The notes: generated by a model from the letters alone, not told the origin. Positions 8,810 to 18,403 are shown, numbered from the stretch's first letter. The stretch: 64,000 nt of DNA from Bacillus sp. 1NLA3E (GCF_000242895.2 NC_021171.1:2390001-2454000); one strand, 5' to 3'. A program made the numbers and translations.

Positions 8810-9313
8810 ATGAACAGAAAATTGCCATTCATTTTTGCATCCTGGATACCTAATTTATTTACAATTGCAAATCTATTAAGCGGCGTTTTCTCCATTACCT
8901 GTATGATGAATGGGTATATGCGCGAGTCTGTTTTTTTAATTTTTCTCGCTGCTATTTTTGACTTATTTGATGGGAGGATTGCAAGAAAGTTAAAAGTGAA
9001 TAGTGAACTAGGAGTGGAACTAGACTCTTTAGCAGATGTTGTAAGCTTTGGAGTAGCGCCAGCCATACTCTTTCATACATTATCACCACACTCTTTATTA
9101 ACATCGATCGCATTTCTTCTTTACCCAACAATGGGTGCTCTTAGACTGGCAAGATTCAGCGCAAAACCAACTATTGGCTATTTTCTAGGCATACCTATTC
9201 CTCTAGCAGGACTTACTATTGCAACGATGGGTTTATTTTTCTATACCAACCAGTATATAACCATTTTACTTTCTATTTTAATGGTTAGCCCAATCCGTGT
9301 TAAGAAATTCTAA
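8810..9313 (+). CDS. pssA: CDP-diacylglycerol--serine O-phosphatidyltransferase
   Basis: Integral membrane enzyme making phosphatidylserine, the precursor of phosphatidylethanolamine. The 167 residues carry the CDP-alcohol phosphotransferase motif D-x2-DG-x2-AR-x8-G-x3-D-x3-D at residues 51-76 (DLFDG...AR...G...D...D). About five hydrophobic segments follow, together with the GIPIPLAG motif typical of PssA. The C-terminal half is slightly short. The ATG at 8810 directly follows GAAAGG, a very tight spacing, so a slightly different start is possible. No decarboxylase (psd) gene is adjacent. Confidence 0.85.
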   Translation: MNRKLPFIFASWIPNLFTIANLLSGVFSITCMMNGYMRESVFLIFLAAIFDLFDGRIARKLKVNSELGVELDSLADVVSFGVAPAILFHTLSPHSLLTSIAFLLYPTMGALRLARFSAKPTIGYFLGIPIPLAGLTIATMGLFFYTNQYITILLSILMVSPIRVKKF

Positions 9314-9337
9314 AAGAGGATAAATGACCTATATGGT

Positions 9338-9343
9338 ATAATT
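9338..9343 (+). promoter_or_regulatory. extended -10 element before the deacetylase gene
   Basis: TATAAT preceded by TGG (TGnTATAAT) about 120 bp upstream of the LysM-deacetylase start. No convincing -35 was found, which extended -10 promoters tolerate. Confidence 0.4.
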
Positions 9344-9461
9344 AAAGTAGAAATTCAACTTCTCCAACCTCACCATTACTCCTATAAAACTCTCATGGTG
9401 TCTAAATATTCATATTGATTTCTGCTCCCTAGCCATTGCTAAATTTAAGGGGGAATTTTGT

Positions 9462-10694
9462 ATGTCAGAAATCTGGCTTGCTATTCTAATTCTATTGTTT
9501 TTAGTCTTTCTTGTGATTGGGTTAATCTCGTATTTTAAAAAATCCGGCAAGAAGTTGGTTTATTTTGCACTAGCTGTTTTTAACCTGATTGGAGCTTTAT
9601 TAATGGTGGCCATTATTCACTGGGATTTGAGTGATATTGGAAAAGTAGAAAAGACATCATCACCCCACACTGAGATAAACAAAAAAGAGCCAGAAACTCA
9701 AACAGATGACGAAAAAAATATCGAAAAAGAAAAGCCGGCTGTGGAGGTACCTCCAGCAGAAGAACCTAGTGTGGAACCAGTTCCAACACAAACACCTCCA
9801 CCACTGGAACCCTCAGAACCCCAAACTCCTCCATCTGACCCTAATCCCCCTTCCCCAACTGAACCTTCTAAAATAATTGTTCCTGAAAATGGAACAATCA
9901 ACTATACAGTTGTAAAGGGCGATACTCTATGGAAAATTGCTACACGAGCTGGTGTGACCGTTACAAAATTAAAACAATGGAACAACCTTTCTTCTGATGT
10001 CATCTATGTAGGTCAAGAATTAAAGATATATGGGAAAAATATTGAGCCACAGCCTCCGACAAATCCCTCCACACCCGAAACACCACAAAATACCGCTACT
10101 TCCGTTCTTTTTTCACATGGCATCCTTTCACAAAAGGAAATTGCCTTAACGTTTGACGCAGGTAGCGATATTGCAGGTATTGGAATTTTAGATGTCTTAA
10201 AAAAGTATAATATCAAAGCCACTTTCTTTCTAACTGGTAAATGGGCAGAGAAGTTTCCAAGCTATGCTAAAAGGATTGTTGTAGAAGGACACGAGATCGG
10301 AAATCATAGCTATTCTCATCCCGATCCAGTAAAAATCAGCACTAGCACTCTTATTCAAGAAATTACCAATGCGGAACATGCCATCATAACAGCTACCGGA
10401 AAATCACCACGTCCTTATTTCCGCTTTCCTTATGGCTCATACAATACCACTGCTTTAAAAGCAGTCGGAGAAGCTGGATATCCACTTAGCATCCAATGGT
10501 CTCTCGATACGATAGACTGGCAGCAGCCTTCATCTGCAGTCATCATCTCTCGAATTGAAACCGGTGCAAGCAACGGCGATATAATTCTCATGCATATTGG
10601 TGGAATCAATACACCAGAAGCAGTCGACAATATCATTCCAATTTTATCTGCAAAAGGGTACAAGCTTGTTACCCTAAGTGAGCTATTAAAGTAG
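9462..10694 (+). CDS. LysM-polysaccharide deacetylase, membrane anchored
   Basis: Probable cell-wall N-deacetylase acting outside the membrane. Architecture over 410 aa: two hydrophobic segments (about 4-24 and 32-53), a Pro/Glu-rich linker (about 65-140), one LysM peptidoglycan-binding domain (148-190, YTVVKGDTLWKIA), and a NodB domain (about 226-400). NodB motifs are TFDAG at 230-234, HSYSH at 282-286, FRFPYGSYN, and a late LMHIGG. Motif 1 has Ala where TFDDG enzymes have a second Asp, a variation seen in some Bacillus deacetylases that may change metal use. Monocistronic; a terminator follows. Confidence 0.88.
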   Translation: MSEIWLAILILLFLVFLVIGLISYFKKSGKKLVYFALAVFNLIGALLMVAIIHWDLSDIGKVEKTSSPHTEINKKEPETQTDDEKNIEKEKPAVEVPPAEEPSVEPVPTQTPPPLEPSEPQTPPSDPNPPSPTEPSKIIVPENGTINYTVVKGDTLWKIATRAGVTVTKLKQWNNLSSDVIYVGQELKIYGKNIEPQPPTNPSTPETPQNTATSVLFSHGILSQKEIALTFDAGSDIAGIGILDVLKKYNIKATFFLTGKWAEKFPSYAKRIVVEGHEIGNHSYSHPDPVKISTSTLIQEITNAEHAIITATGKSPRPYFRFPYGSYNTTALKAVGEAGYPLSIQWSLDTIDWQQPSSAVIISRIETGASNGDIILMHIGGINTPEAVDNIIPILSAKGYKLVTLSELLK

Positions 10695-10720
10695 CAATCT
10701 ATTTTGAGCAATAAACAAAC

Positions 10721-10758
10721 ACCCCAAAAGTTAGGTTTTAACTCTAACTTTTGGGGTG
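10721..10758. terminator. convergent terminator hairpin
   Basis: Perfect 14-bp arms accccaaaagttag / ctaacttttggggt lie between the deacetylase gene (+) and desR (-). It probably serves both. Confidence 0.75.
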
Positions 10759-10806
10759 CAGTACACTAAAAGTGTTTTTTTCGGTGATAATACGAATTAA
10801 CCGTTT

Positions 10807-11406
10807 CTATTTAAACCAACCCTTCTCCTTTGATTGGGTAATAGCTTCAATGCGGTTTTTAACCTCAAGCTTATCCAAAATCGTGGAAATATAGTTTCGG
10901 ACCGTCCCGGCTTTAAGACTAAGCTCATCGGCTATCTCCTTCGTATTTTTCCCATCCGCTACAAGCTCCAAAACTTCCTTTTCCCGTTCTGTGAGCGGAT
11001 TTCCTTCACTATAGACATCATCCATTAATTCAGGTGCGTAGATTCGTTTACCTGCCATGATGCTACGAATCGAGCTAGCGAGCTCTTCACTTGGACTATC
11101 CTTTAAAAGATACCCACTTACCCCGGCTTTAAACGCCCGTTGGAAATAACCTGACCTTGCAAATGTCGTCAGAATAATCACCTTACAGCCGAGCCCCTTT
11201 AGCTCTTCAGCAGCCTCAAGCCCACTCTTTCCAGGCATTTCGATATCCATTATACAGACATCTGGCTGATGTTTTTTTACAAAAGAGATCGCTTCTTCGC
11301 CGTTTGAAGCTTTTCCAACCACTTCCATATCTTCTTCTAAATTCAACAGTGAACCTAAGGCTCCCAAAAGCAATTGCTGATCTTCGGCAATGACGATTTT
11401 GATCAT
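10807..11406 (-). CDS. desR: DesR-like response regulator
   Basis: NarL/FixJ-type regulator of 199 aa. The receiver domain carries acidic residues near D9 and the phosphoacceptor D54 (CIMDIEMPGKSGLEAA). The C-terminal LuxR-type HTH spans about residues 138-188 (LTEREKEVLELVADGKNTKEIA). It closely resembles B. subtilis DesR, which when phosphorylated by DesK at low temperature activates the des desaturase promoter. Its start overlaps the desK stop by four bases, and des lies upstream on the same strand. Confidence 0.92.
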   Translation of the reverse strand: MIKIVIAEDQQLLLGALGSLLNLEEDMEVVGKASNGEEAISFVKKHQPDVCIMDIEMPGKSGLEAAEELKGLGCKVIILTTFARSGYFQRAFKAGVSGYLLKDSPSEELASSIRSIMAGKRIYAPELMDDVYSEGNPLTEREKEVLELVADGKNTKEIADELSLKAGTVRNYISTILDKLEVKNRIEAITQSKEKGWFK

Positions 11407-12539
11407 CGATGATCCTCCTTATCTGACGGCTTTACATCATTAGGAACTTTTATTGTTAGTGACGTTCCTTCTTTTGTACTCAATTCAAGGCTTCCATTTA
11501 CAAACTCCAAACGTTCCTTCATCCCCATCAGTCCATGGCCTTTTCCGGACGACTCAGTAGTCTCTATGAATTTTCCGTTATCGTAAACGATGATCGTGAT
11601 TTCATTCCATGTTTGTTGAATGGAAATATTACAGATCGATGCACCACTATGTTTTACGACATTATTTACTGCCTCTTTCAAGCACATACTCAAGATATTT
11701 TCAGTTAACAAGGAAACATTGGTAAGTGGCTTACACTTTTCGCATACAAACTCGATTTGAGCAGCTTCAAGAATTTGTTTGACCCTGTCTATTTCTTCTT
11801 TTAATCGCAGGCCACGCATTGATGAAACGATTTTCCGTACTTCATTTAATGCTGTCCTTGCGGTTTGTTGGACATCCTTTAGCTCATTCCGAGCTTGTTC
11901 GGGATCTTTATTTATCAACTTTCTTGCTAAATCGCTTTTCAGACCGATCAAAGAGAGCTTTTGTCCAAGAGTATCATGAAGATCACGTGCAATCCTTTGG
12001 CGTTCCTCCATAATCACCAACTCCGAAATTCGTTTATTAGCGTCTTCAAGCTGTTCTTCAAGCTGTCCTCGTTCATTTCGATTATGAATATTAAAAGGAA
12101 GCAATATGACGCTAATCCAAGTGATAATAATGAATGGCAATTGCTTAATGAATAATTCTTCTTGGATGACGATATTATAATTTATTAAAACGGTCGTGGT
12201 GACTAAATGAACAATATACAAGGTAATAAAGGCCATACGGTTCTTAATATTGCCAATAAAATAGGCAAGAAAAAAAGCGAAATAAATATAGCTAAATAAG
12301 CTAGTTGCAGCAACAGAAATACCAATCAGTATCAATGTCCAAATGTAAACGGACCACCCTTTTGAAATAAAGGCAAAACGGTAGACGACATAAAACAAAA
12401 TGGTAAGTAAAATTCCTATTATTATGTTGATTGTCGAGGTAGATTGAAATATAAAATAAAATGGTAAAATACCAAGGATAGTCCATATATATGGAGAAAT
12501 CCCAGGGCTTTTTTGAAAAAAAGCATACCTCTTAATCAT
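11403..12539 (-). CDS. desK: DesK-like thermosensor histidine kinase
   Basis: Membrane thermosensor that senses bilayer thickening in the cold. The 378 aa contain about four to five N-terminal membrane segments (residues 17-150), a coiled coil (about 153-180), the HisKA_3 motif EERQRIARDLHDTLGQKLSL with phosphorylated H188 (same number as in B. subtilis DesK), and an HATPase domain (NNVVKHS, GHGLMGMKER). Sequence similarity to B. subtilis DesK is high throughout. The ATG at 12539 is preceded by GAGG. A MITE-like element lies just upstream, between des and this gene. Confidence 0.95.
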   Translation of the reverse strand: MIKRYAFFQKSPGISPYIWTILGILPFYFIFQSTSTINIIIGILLTILFYVVYRFAFISKGWSVYIWTLILIGISVAATSLFSYIYFAFFLAYFIGNIKNRMAFITLYIVHLVTTTVLINYNIVIQEELFIKQLPFIIITWISVILLPFNIHNRNERGQLEEQLEDANKRISELVIMEERQRIARDLHDTLGQKLSLIGLKSDLARKLINKDPEQARNELKDVQQTARTALNEVRKIVSSMRGLRLKEEIDRVKQILEAAQIEFVCEKCKPLTNVSLLTENILSMCLKEAVNNVVKHSGASICNISIQQTWNEITIIVYDNGKFIETTESSGKGHGLMGMKERLEFVNGSLELSTKEGTSLTIKVPNDVKPSDKEDHR

Positions 12540-12595
12540 GATTAGAACCTCATTTATTAGTATTAGATACTTTTGCCATTGCTTTCTTATTACAA

Positions 12596-12782
12596 GGCTC
12601 TGTTAAACTAGAATGTTGATTTCCGTTCCAGGCACTCGCGCACCTTAGGGGCGGGCGGTGAGCCTCCTCGGCGCTAAAGCGCCTGTGGGGTCTTACCTGT
12701 CCCGCTGCTCCCGCAGGAGTCTTCGTGCCTTCCACTCCAATCAACATTGTGCAAAAAATCAACATTGAGCTTTAACACAACC
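12596..12782 (-). mobile_element. MITE-like element, copy B (187 bp), between des and desK
   Basis: Same family as copy A, with the same orientation. Terminal repeats are ggctctgttaaact and agctttaacacaacc. A perfect 8-bp target duplication, tattacaa, flanks it at 12588-12595 and 12783-12790. It lies in the intergenic region from which desKR would be read in from des. Confidence 0.9.
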
Positions 12783-12844
12783 TATTACAAAAATAGCAAA
12801 AGCTACGAATTCTTGCAATGTTTACACTTTTCATTAGATGATGA

Positions 12845-12899
12845 ACGCCCTTACTTACGATAGCAATTTTAGTTAAACTGCTATCGTAAGTAAGGGCGT
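12845..12899. terminator. long perfect hairpin downstream of des
   Basis: Arms of about 21 bp (acgcccttacttacgatagca and its complement) flank a 13-nt loop. It follows the des stop codon. Neither side carries a clear U-run, so it may stabilise the des mRNA or act as a processing signal rather than terminate efficiently. Confidence 0.55.
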
Positions 12900-12915
12900 A
12901 ATTTACATATCGAAA

Positions 12916-13935
12916 TTAATTCGAAACACTGCTCTTCATTTTAGCGATTGATTTGATCTCCTTAAATTGAACGAACTTATTTGTGTTTTCGTCCCACAGT
13001 CCGAATTTAAGCGATTGAATACTAGTCGCTAAAGTGATGGTTGGTACGTTTTGCAATGGTGGTGTATTGTTGTGAACCGCTTCAAGCTTATAGTTTGGCA
13101 CCTTTGGACTTAAATGATGGACGTGATGGTAACCAATATTTCCTGTTATCCATTGCAAAATCTTAGGAAGTTTATAAAAAGAACTCCCTTCTACTGCTGC
13201 TTTCACATAATCCCATTGTTCGTCCTCTACATAATAAGAATCCTCAAAGGTATGTTGGATGAAGAAGAGCCAAATGCCAGCTGCACCAGAGACCATAAAG
13301 ATAGGAACTTGAATCAACAGGAAAGCTTGCCATCCAATTGTTAAACAAAGGATTGTGACTAAGATCGCAATCGAAATATTTGTTAAATAAGTATTAAGGC
13401 GTTCTTTCCTTCGCGCGCCTTTTCTGTTAAAACGATTTTTAAAAAGGAATACATAAATTGGTCCAATACCAAACATTACGAGTGGATTCCGATAAAATCG
13501 GTAAGAAAATCGTAACCAAAATGGAGAAGATACATATTCTTCCACGGTAAGAACCCAAATATCACCTGTACCACGCTTATCTAAATTACTGCTCGTTGCA
13601 TGATGGACGGAATGATCATGCTGCCATTGGTAATAAGGGAAAAAGGTTAAAATTCCAGTAATGGTACCGAGTATTTTATTTGCCTTACGACTTTTAAAAA
13701 AAGAATGGTGGCAGCAGTCATGGAAAATAATAAAAATACGCACCAAAAATCCAGCAGAAATCATCGCTAGTACCAATGTTAAGATATAGGAAACAGATAG
13801 ACTTTGATATGCTAAGTACCAAAAAAGAAAAAATGGGACCATCGTGTTAACGATTTGCAAAACACTATCCTTTGTATTTGATTTTTCATATGGAGCAACT
13901 TGTTTACGTAAATTGATTTGTTTTTGATGTGTCAT
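12916..13935 (-). CDS. des: membrane acyl-lipid desaturase
   Basis: Introduces a double bond into acyl chains of membrane phospholipids, restoring fluidity in the cold. 339 aa with about four membrane segments. The three di-iron histidine boxes are HDCCHH (72-77), HDHSVHH (106-112) and, near the C-terminus, HHVHH. It belongs with the adjacent desK and desR. The promoter upstream has a weak -35, a good -10 and GTCAT dyads, the layout of a DesR-activated promoter. The start ATG has AGGAAA upstream. Confidence 0.93.
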   Translation of the reverse strand: MTHQKQINLRKQVAPYEKSNTKDSVLQIVNTMVPFFLFWYLAYQSLSVSYILTLVLAMISAGFLVRIFIIFHDCCHHSFFKSRKANKILGTITGILTFFPYYQWQHDHSVHHATSSNLDKRGTGDIWVLTVEEYVSSPFWLRFSYRFYRNPLVMFGIGPIYVFLFKNRFNRKGARRKERLNTYLTNISIAILVTILCLTIGWQAFLLIQVPIFMVSGAAGIWLFFIQHTFEDSYYVEDEQWDYVKAAVEGSSFYKLPKILQWITGNIGYHHVHHLSPKVPNYKLEAVHNNTPPLQNVPTITLATSIQSLKFGLWDENTNKFVQFKEIKSIAKMKSSVSN

Positions 13936-13970
13936 ATTTGGTTATTTCCTTTCCTCTTATGCTATTTCTA

Positions 13971-14037
13971 ATTATAAATAATGAAAAAGGTAATTTGCAG
14001 TCATACGTGTCATGGACAAAAAGTGACAAATGTCATA
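13971..14037 (-). promoter_or_regulatory. des promoter with candidate DesR sites
   Basis: Minus-strand -10 TATAAT (13971-13976), 17-bp spacer and weak -35 TGCAAA (13994-13999). Directly upstream are repeated GTCAT units on the plus strand (14000, 14009, 14032) and the perfect dyad TGACA-n2-TGTCA (14024-14035). This is where an activator such as phosphorylated DesR would bind. The assignment to DesR is by gene context. Confidence 0.65.
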
Positions 14038-14091
14038 CTACCGAACGAAAGGGGTTTCCTCAGTCTATTTTGACCACTAGAGAACAGAAAA

Positions 14092-14129
14092 AAACCGATT
14101 TTTACTTCAAAAGAAATAAAAATCGGTTT
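14092..14129 (-). terminator. terminator of the racemase operon
   Basis: Arms aaaccgattttta / taaaaatcggttt, followed on the minus strand by a T-run. It sits directly after the enolase-superfamily gene. Confidence 0.8.
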
Positions 14130-14142
14130 ATGTAATTGACTA

Positions 14143-15255
14143 TCAAAATCTATATGTTTGAGCGTATTTCGTGTACTTACTGATTTTTTTAAGTGAGGCA
14201 TTATAGCCAATTCCAGGTGTTGTCGGGACATTAATCGTGCCATAATCAACAGTAACTTCTGGTTCAATAATATCTTCTGACCAATATAATGATGATGCTG
14301 CAGTGTCTCCCGGTAAAGTGAAATTTTTCAGGGAAGTAATCGCGATATTATGAGCACGGCCAATCCCAGATTCTAGCATGCCACCACACCACAATGGAAT
14401 TCCCTGTTCAAGGCACAAATCGTGAATTTTACGTGAAGGTGTCAAGCCACCAACCCGACCAATCTTGATGTTAATAATTTTACAACTGCCAAGCTTTAAC
14501 GCTTTGCGGGCATCATCAAGTGAATGAATGCTTTCATCAAGGCAAATCGGCGTTTTCAATCTAGCTTGTAGCTCTGCATGGTCAATTATATCGTTATAAG
14601 CAAGTGGCTGTTCAATCATCATCAGATTATAGTCATCAAGTGCAATTAAGCTATCGATGTCTTGAAGAGAATAGGCTGAATTTGCATCTGCCATCAACGG
14701 AATTTCCGGATAAACTTTCCGGACCTTATTAATTAATTCTACATCCCAGCCCGGTCTGATTTTCAACTTAATCCGCTTATAACCTTCCGTTAGACGTGAT
14801 TCAATGATTGTTAAAGTCTCATCAATCGAATCTTTTATACCAATACTAACTCCAACGTCGATGGATTTTTTTGTTCCACCAAGCATACTTGACAATGAAG
14901 CATTTTGCTCTTTTGCATAAATATCCCATACAGCCCCCTCTAAAGCAGCTTTAGCCATATAATTTCCACGAATATGGCTAAATAATTTTTCAGAAAGTTC
15001 ATCAGGGTGCCTAATTTCATTTTTTAATAGGATTGGTATCAAATAATCTTCGAGGATATGCCAGTTTGTTTTTAACGTTTCTTCATTATAAAGTGGGTCA
15101 AGCATGGCAACGGACTCCGCCCAACCGGAAACGCCATCTGAACTAATTGCTTCGACCAAAATAAAATCACGATCGTATTCAGTTCCAAAGCTAGTTGTAA
15201 AAGGCGTAAGCAAATCCAGTTTAAGGTGCCGTAAAATTACTTGTTTAATTTTCAT
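14143..15255 (-). CDS. enolase-superfamily N-acylamino-acid racemase / o-succinylbenzoate synthase-like
   Basis: 370 aa with the MLE-subgroup catalytic set: KxK in RIKLKIRPG (residue about 163), three metal acids in [17 protein letters not shown] and ICLDESIH, and the second-face lysine in [10 protein letters not shown]. These residues fit OSBS/NSAR enzymes, which either make o-succinylbenzoate for menaquinone or racemise N-succinylamino acids. No men gene is nearby. Instead it is the third gene of an operon with a GNAT acyltransferase and an amino acid permease, which favours N-succinylamino acid racemase activity. Start ATG has TAGGAGGA upstream. Confidence 0.85.
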   Translation of the reverse strand: MKIKQVILRHLKLDLLTPFTTSFGTEYDRDFILVEAISSDGVSGWAESVAMLDPLYNEETLKTNWHILEDYLIPILLKNEIRHPDELSEKLFSHIRGNYMAKAALEGAVWDIYAKEQNASLSSMLGGTKKSIDVGVSIGIKDSIDETLTIIESRLTEGYKRIKLKIRPGWDVELINKVRKVYPEIPLMADANSAYSLQDIDSLIALDDYNLMMIEQPLAYNDIIDHAELQARLKTPICLDESIHSLDDARKALKLGSCKIINIKIGRVGGLTPSRKIHDLCLEQGIPLWCGGMLESGIGRAHNIAITSLKNFTLPGDTAASSLYWSEDIIEPEVTVDYGTINVPTTPGIGYNASLKKISKYTKYAQTYRF

Positions 15256-15293
15256 AATTGGAGTTCCTCCTAATATAATCAGAGAACACTTGA

Positions 15294-16124
15294 TTACTTT
15301 TTCGTAAGGATATAATAATTAACCGGACTTTCGGTGATTGGATTCTTTTTAAAACCAGAGACCTGCCAACCTTCCCGAAACAGCTCTATAAAGATTTCTC
15401 TCGTTTTCATCCTCCATAGGATTGCTGTTTCGATGTTAATTTTTTTGATTTCTCTAAAATTCTTTGGAATCGCGACGGAAACTATTTGATCAGTTTGTCT
15501 AGGCAAAGAATGAGTAGGCATAGGAATTGGTAGACCGTTATGATCTATTTCAAATTGAATGAGTGAATTCTTTAAATAAGACTCTCCTTCAACTTCCTGT
15601 TCTGGGGTCCCTGAAGTTGAATCTAGCTGAATTTGCCATTCAACTAGAAAACGATCCGAAGGAATCCCACCGTTAAGAAGGTCATCCATCTCCCCATAGC
15701 AGTTTGGGATATAAGTGGAGCTTACAGCAGCTAGTTTACCGATGTTCAAATATCCGTTTACGCTTTCTAACGGATCGTATGTCCAAGTTATCAGCTCGTA
15801 ACCAAGTTTGCGAGCTTCCTCACGTTGGGCAATTTTTAATTTCTCTCCAATCCCTTTGCTGCGAAAATGCGGATCAGTTGCTAGAACATGAGAACAAAGG
15901 TAAACATTCCTTCCATTAAAGCCCGGAAAACTATATTGAAAGGCAATCAGTTGCTCATCTACATAAGCACCTAAAACCAACCCACCATTTTTCACAGACG
16001 TTATGGTTTGGTGGGTTGGAATCGAATCTTGAGGACCCCAAATTTTCGATTCTAGCGCTCTGACTTCCTCAAGCTCTGCAACAGAATGCAGGGAGCGAAT
16101 TTCAAGATTATCTAATGTTGTCAT
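15294..16124 (-). CDS. GNAT-family N-acyltransferase
   Basis: 276 aa. The GNAT acetyl/acyl-CoA-binding region is about residues 70-115 ([31 protein letters not shown]), followed by [18 protein letters not shown], typical of a GNAT group found beside NSAR/OSBS enzymes. Homologues in such clusters are proposed to N-succinylate D-amino acids before racemisation. The ATG at 16124 has GGAGGAGGG upstream; the in-frame GTG at 16142 overlaps that site and the permease stop. It is tightly packed between permease and racemase, so it is cotranscribed. Confidence 0.85.
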   Translation of the reverse strand: MTTLDNLEIRSLHSVAELEEVRALESKIWGPQDSIPTHQTITSVKNGGLVLGAYVDEQLIAFQYSFPGFNGRNVYLCSHVLATDPHFRSKGIGEKLKIAQREEARKLGYELITWTYDPLESVNGYLNIGKLAAVSSTYIPNCYGEMDDLLNGGIPSDRFLVEWQIQLDSTSGTPEQEVEGESYLKNSLIQFEIDHNGLPIPMPTHSLPRQTDQIVSVAIPKNFREIKKINIETAILWRMKTREIFIELFREGWQVSGFKKNPITESPVNYYILTKK

Positions 16125-16141
16125 CGTAACCCTCCTCCCCA

Positions 16142-17644
16142 CTATTCCTTACTAAAATCTGCCTCATTAAGGTCAACCATTTTTGTTTTCTTAACTATTT
16201 TATAACCCATGAAGGCCAAGAAAAATAATGGGAGACCAATATAAGAAACTAAAATACCATACCAGTCAATTTTCGGTCCAAAGAAAGCACCATAATTTTG
16301 CCCCAAAATAGCAACAAGACATAATACTGTTGCGAGAATTGGACCAAACGGAAACCATTTTGAAACATAAGGTAAATCCTTGAAATCTCTTCCTTGGGCG
16401 ACGTACGCTTTGCGGAATCGGTAATGCGTAATCGAAATCCCTAGCCAAGAAAGAAATCCTGCTAAACCTGAAGCATTTAATAACCATGAATAGACCGTTC
16501 CATCTCCGAAAAGAGAAGTTAGGAAACACGCCATCCCAATAATAGTAGATAAGTATAAAGCATTTGTGGGAATACCACCCCTATTTACCTTTTTTAAGAA
16601 TGCAGGAGCTTTCCCTTCTTTCGCCAAAACCCAAAGAACACGAGTAGCTGCGTACATAGCCGAGTTGCCTGCAGATAAAACCGAAGTAAGAATAACTGCA
16701 TTCATTAAAGCCGCTGCGAATGCTAGACCCGCGTGTTTAAACACAAGTGTGAATGGACTAACAGCAACATTCTCTAAATCTGAACTTAATAATTGTGGAT
16801 CTTTATAACTTACCAGACAGCCAATGACAAAAATTGCTAAAACATAGAACAATAGAATTCTCCAGAAAATTTGTTTGATTGCTTTTGGCATATCTCTTCC
16901 TGGATTCTCACTTTCACCAGCCGCAATCCCGACCAGTTCAGTTCCTTGAAAAGCAAATCCTACGATCATAAAAACACTAATAATTGATAGAAAACCACCT
17001 TTAAATGGGGCCTCTCCTTTAGTGAAATTTTCAAATCCACCAGTATGTCCATTCATAATCCCAAATATCATCAATAAACCAATAACGATAAAAATAATAA
17101 TAGTGGCAACCTTTATGATTGAAAACCAAAATTCTGATTCTCCATATCCCTTAACCGATAGTATATTTAAACCAAATATGAGTGCGAGAAATATGGCGCT
17201 CCAAATAATTCCGGGTACGTTAGGAAGCCAGTATTTCATAATGAGCGAAGATGCTGATAATTCTAGCGCAACAATAATTGCATTGTTATACCAATAATTC
17301 CAGCCAATCGCAAACCCTAAGGCAGGATCAACAAATCTTGAAGTATAGGTACTAAATGAACCAGTAATCGGAATGAAAGCAGCCATTTCACCTAAGCTAG
17401 TCATCAAGAAATAAACCATGATTCCGGCAATCAGATAAGCAGCAAGTGCACCGCCAGGCCCAGCAGCGGCAACAGTTGCCCCACTAGCTAAAAATAAACC
17501 CGTTCCAATCGTTCCACCAATGGCAATCATCGAAAGATGTCTTGTCTTAAGTTTTCTCGATAGATGTTCTCCATCAGGACTACCCTGTTTATCTATTTGT
17601 AAATCGTCGTATTCTTCTTGTCTTGCGAGTTGAGAATTTGGCAT
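16142..17644 (-). CDS. APC-family amino acid permease
   Basis: 500-aa membrane transporter with about 12 helices. The AAT-type start RHLSMIAIGGTIGTGLFLASG around residue 35 and GEMAAFIPITGSFSTYTSRFVDP mark the LysP/RocE/AapA group of amino acid:H+ symporters. First gene of an operon with the GNAT and racemase-like enzymes, so it probably imports the amino acid they process. RBS TTAGAGGTG precedes the ATG. A weak CodY-like sequence (11/15) is at 17707-17721. Substrate not determined. Confidence 0.88.
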   Translation of the reverse strand: MPNSQLARQEEYDDLQIDKQGSPDGEHLSRKLKTRHLSMIAIGGTIGTGLFLASGATVAAAGPGGALAAYLIAGIMVYFLMTSLGEMAAFIPITGSFSTYTSRFVDPALGFAIGWNYWYNNAIIVALELSASSLIMKYWLPNVPGIIWSAIFLALIFGLNILSVKGYGESEFWFSIIKVATIIIFIVIGLLMIFGIMNGHTGGFENFTKGEAPFKGGFLSIISVFMIVGFAFQGTELVGIAAGESENPGRDMPKAIKQIFWRILLFYVLAIFVIGCLVSYKDPQLLSSDLENVAVSPFTLVFKHAGLAFAAALMNAVILTSVLSAGNSAMYAATRVLWVLAKEGKAPAFLKKVNRGGIPTNALYLSTIIGMACFLTSLFGDGTVYSWLLNASGLAGFLSWLGISITHYRFRKAYVAQGRDFKDLPYVSKWFPFGPILATVLCLVAILGQNYGAFFGPKIDWYGILVSYIGLPLFFLAFMGYKIVKKTKMVDLNEADFSKE

Positions 17645-17907
17645 ATTACACCTCTAAGTTTTGATTGTTATTTTTTCAAAGCTAGTGAATGGATAGTTAT
17701 GTGCTGGAATTCATGAAAATTCACAGCCAAGTTTTTATTATACATAGTTTTCGTTAATTTTTATAGTAAAATAATATATAATTATTTCACAAAAATAATT
17801 TGTATTTATAAAAAAATGAATATTTCAAATGCGATTCTTTGTATAAAAATATGGTAAATTAAATGTTGGTAGGAGTTTGTTTACGCTTTTAAAAGGGGGG
17901 ATATTCT

Positions 17908-18381
17908 ATGAACAAGGAGCTTTCAGTTGCTATTGTTTATGATTCTATTTTCGGAAATACAAAAGCGATTGCAGAACGAATTTCACAGGAACTTAGAAAA
18001 AATTGTGAAGTGATCATCGGCTCAATCCATAATGAAATAGATCCAGCTCAAATTATTGATAAGGATCTTCTTATTATAGGTAGTCCCACTCATGGGCATA
18101 GGCCTACTCATGAAATGGCTATATTTTTAAATAAACTTAGAAAATCAGAATTCCCATTAATACATATCGCTATTTTTGATACTAGATATTTCATGCCAAT
18201 ATGGTTATCTGGTTCTGCAGCAAAACGGATGACAAAAAGACTAAATAAATTAGGTTTTCATTCAATTTGTAAACCTGAAAGCTTTTTTGTTAGTAAATGG
18301 GAAGGACCTCTTGGACCAACAGAACTTGATCATGCAGAGAAATGGGCGATAAAAATTAGGGAGTTGCTCCAGCAAATTTAA
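17908..18381 (+). CDS. flavodoxin-family protein
   Basis: 157 aa with a flavodoxin-like fold: phosphate-binding loop YDSIFGNTKAIAERI at residues 10-24, then LLIIGSPTHGHRPT contacting the flavin. Such proteins carry electrons via FMN or are FMN-binding quinone reductases; the partner is unknown. Monocistronic, with AAGGGGGGATA as ribosome binding site and a terminator after it. Confidence 0.85.
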   Translation: MNKELSVAIVYDSIFGNTKAIAERISQELRKNCEVIIGSIHNEIDPAQIIDKDLLIIGSPTHGHRPTHEMAIFLNKLRKSEFPLIHIAIFDTRYFMPIWLSGSAAKRMTKRLNKLGFHSICKPESFFVSKWEGPLGPTELDHAEKWAIKIRELLQQI

Positions 18382-18403
18382 CGGTTACCTATTCTACATA
18401 TAA

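Noticed and set aside
12550-12765. 71-codon minus-strand frame, and similar frames in other MITE copies
   Set aside because: They cover the repeat element and are not conserved in frame between copies; GC-rich elements give chance open frames.
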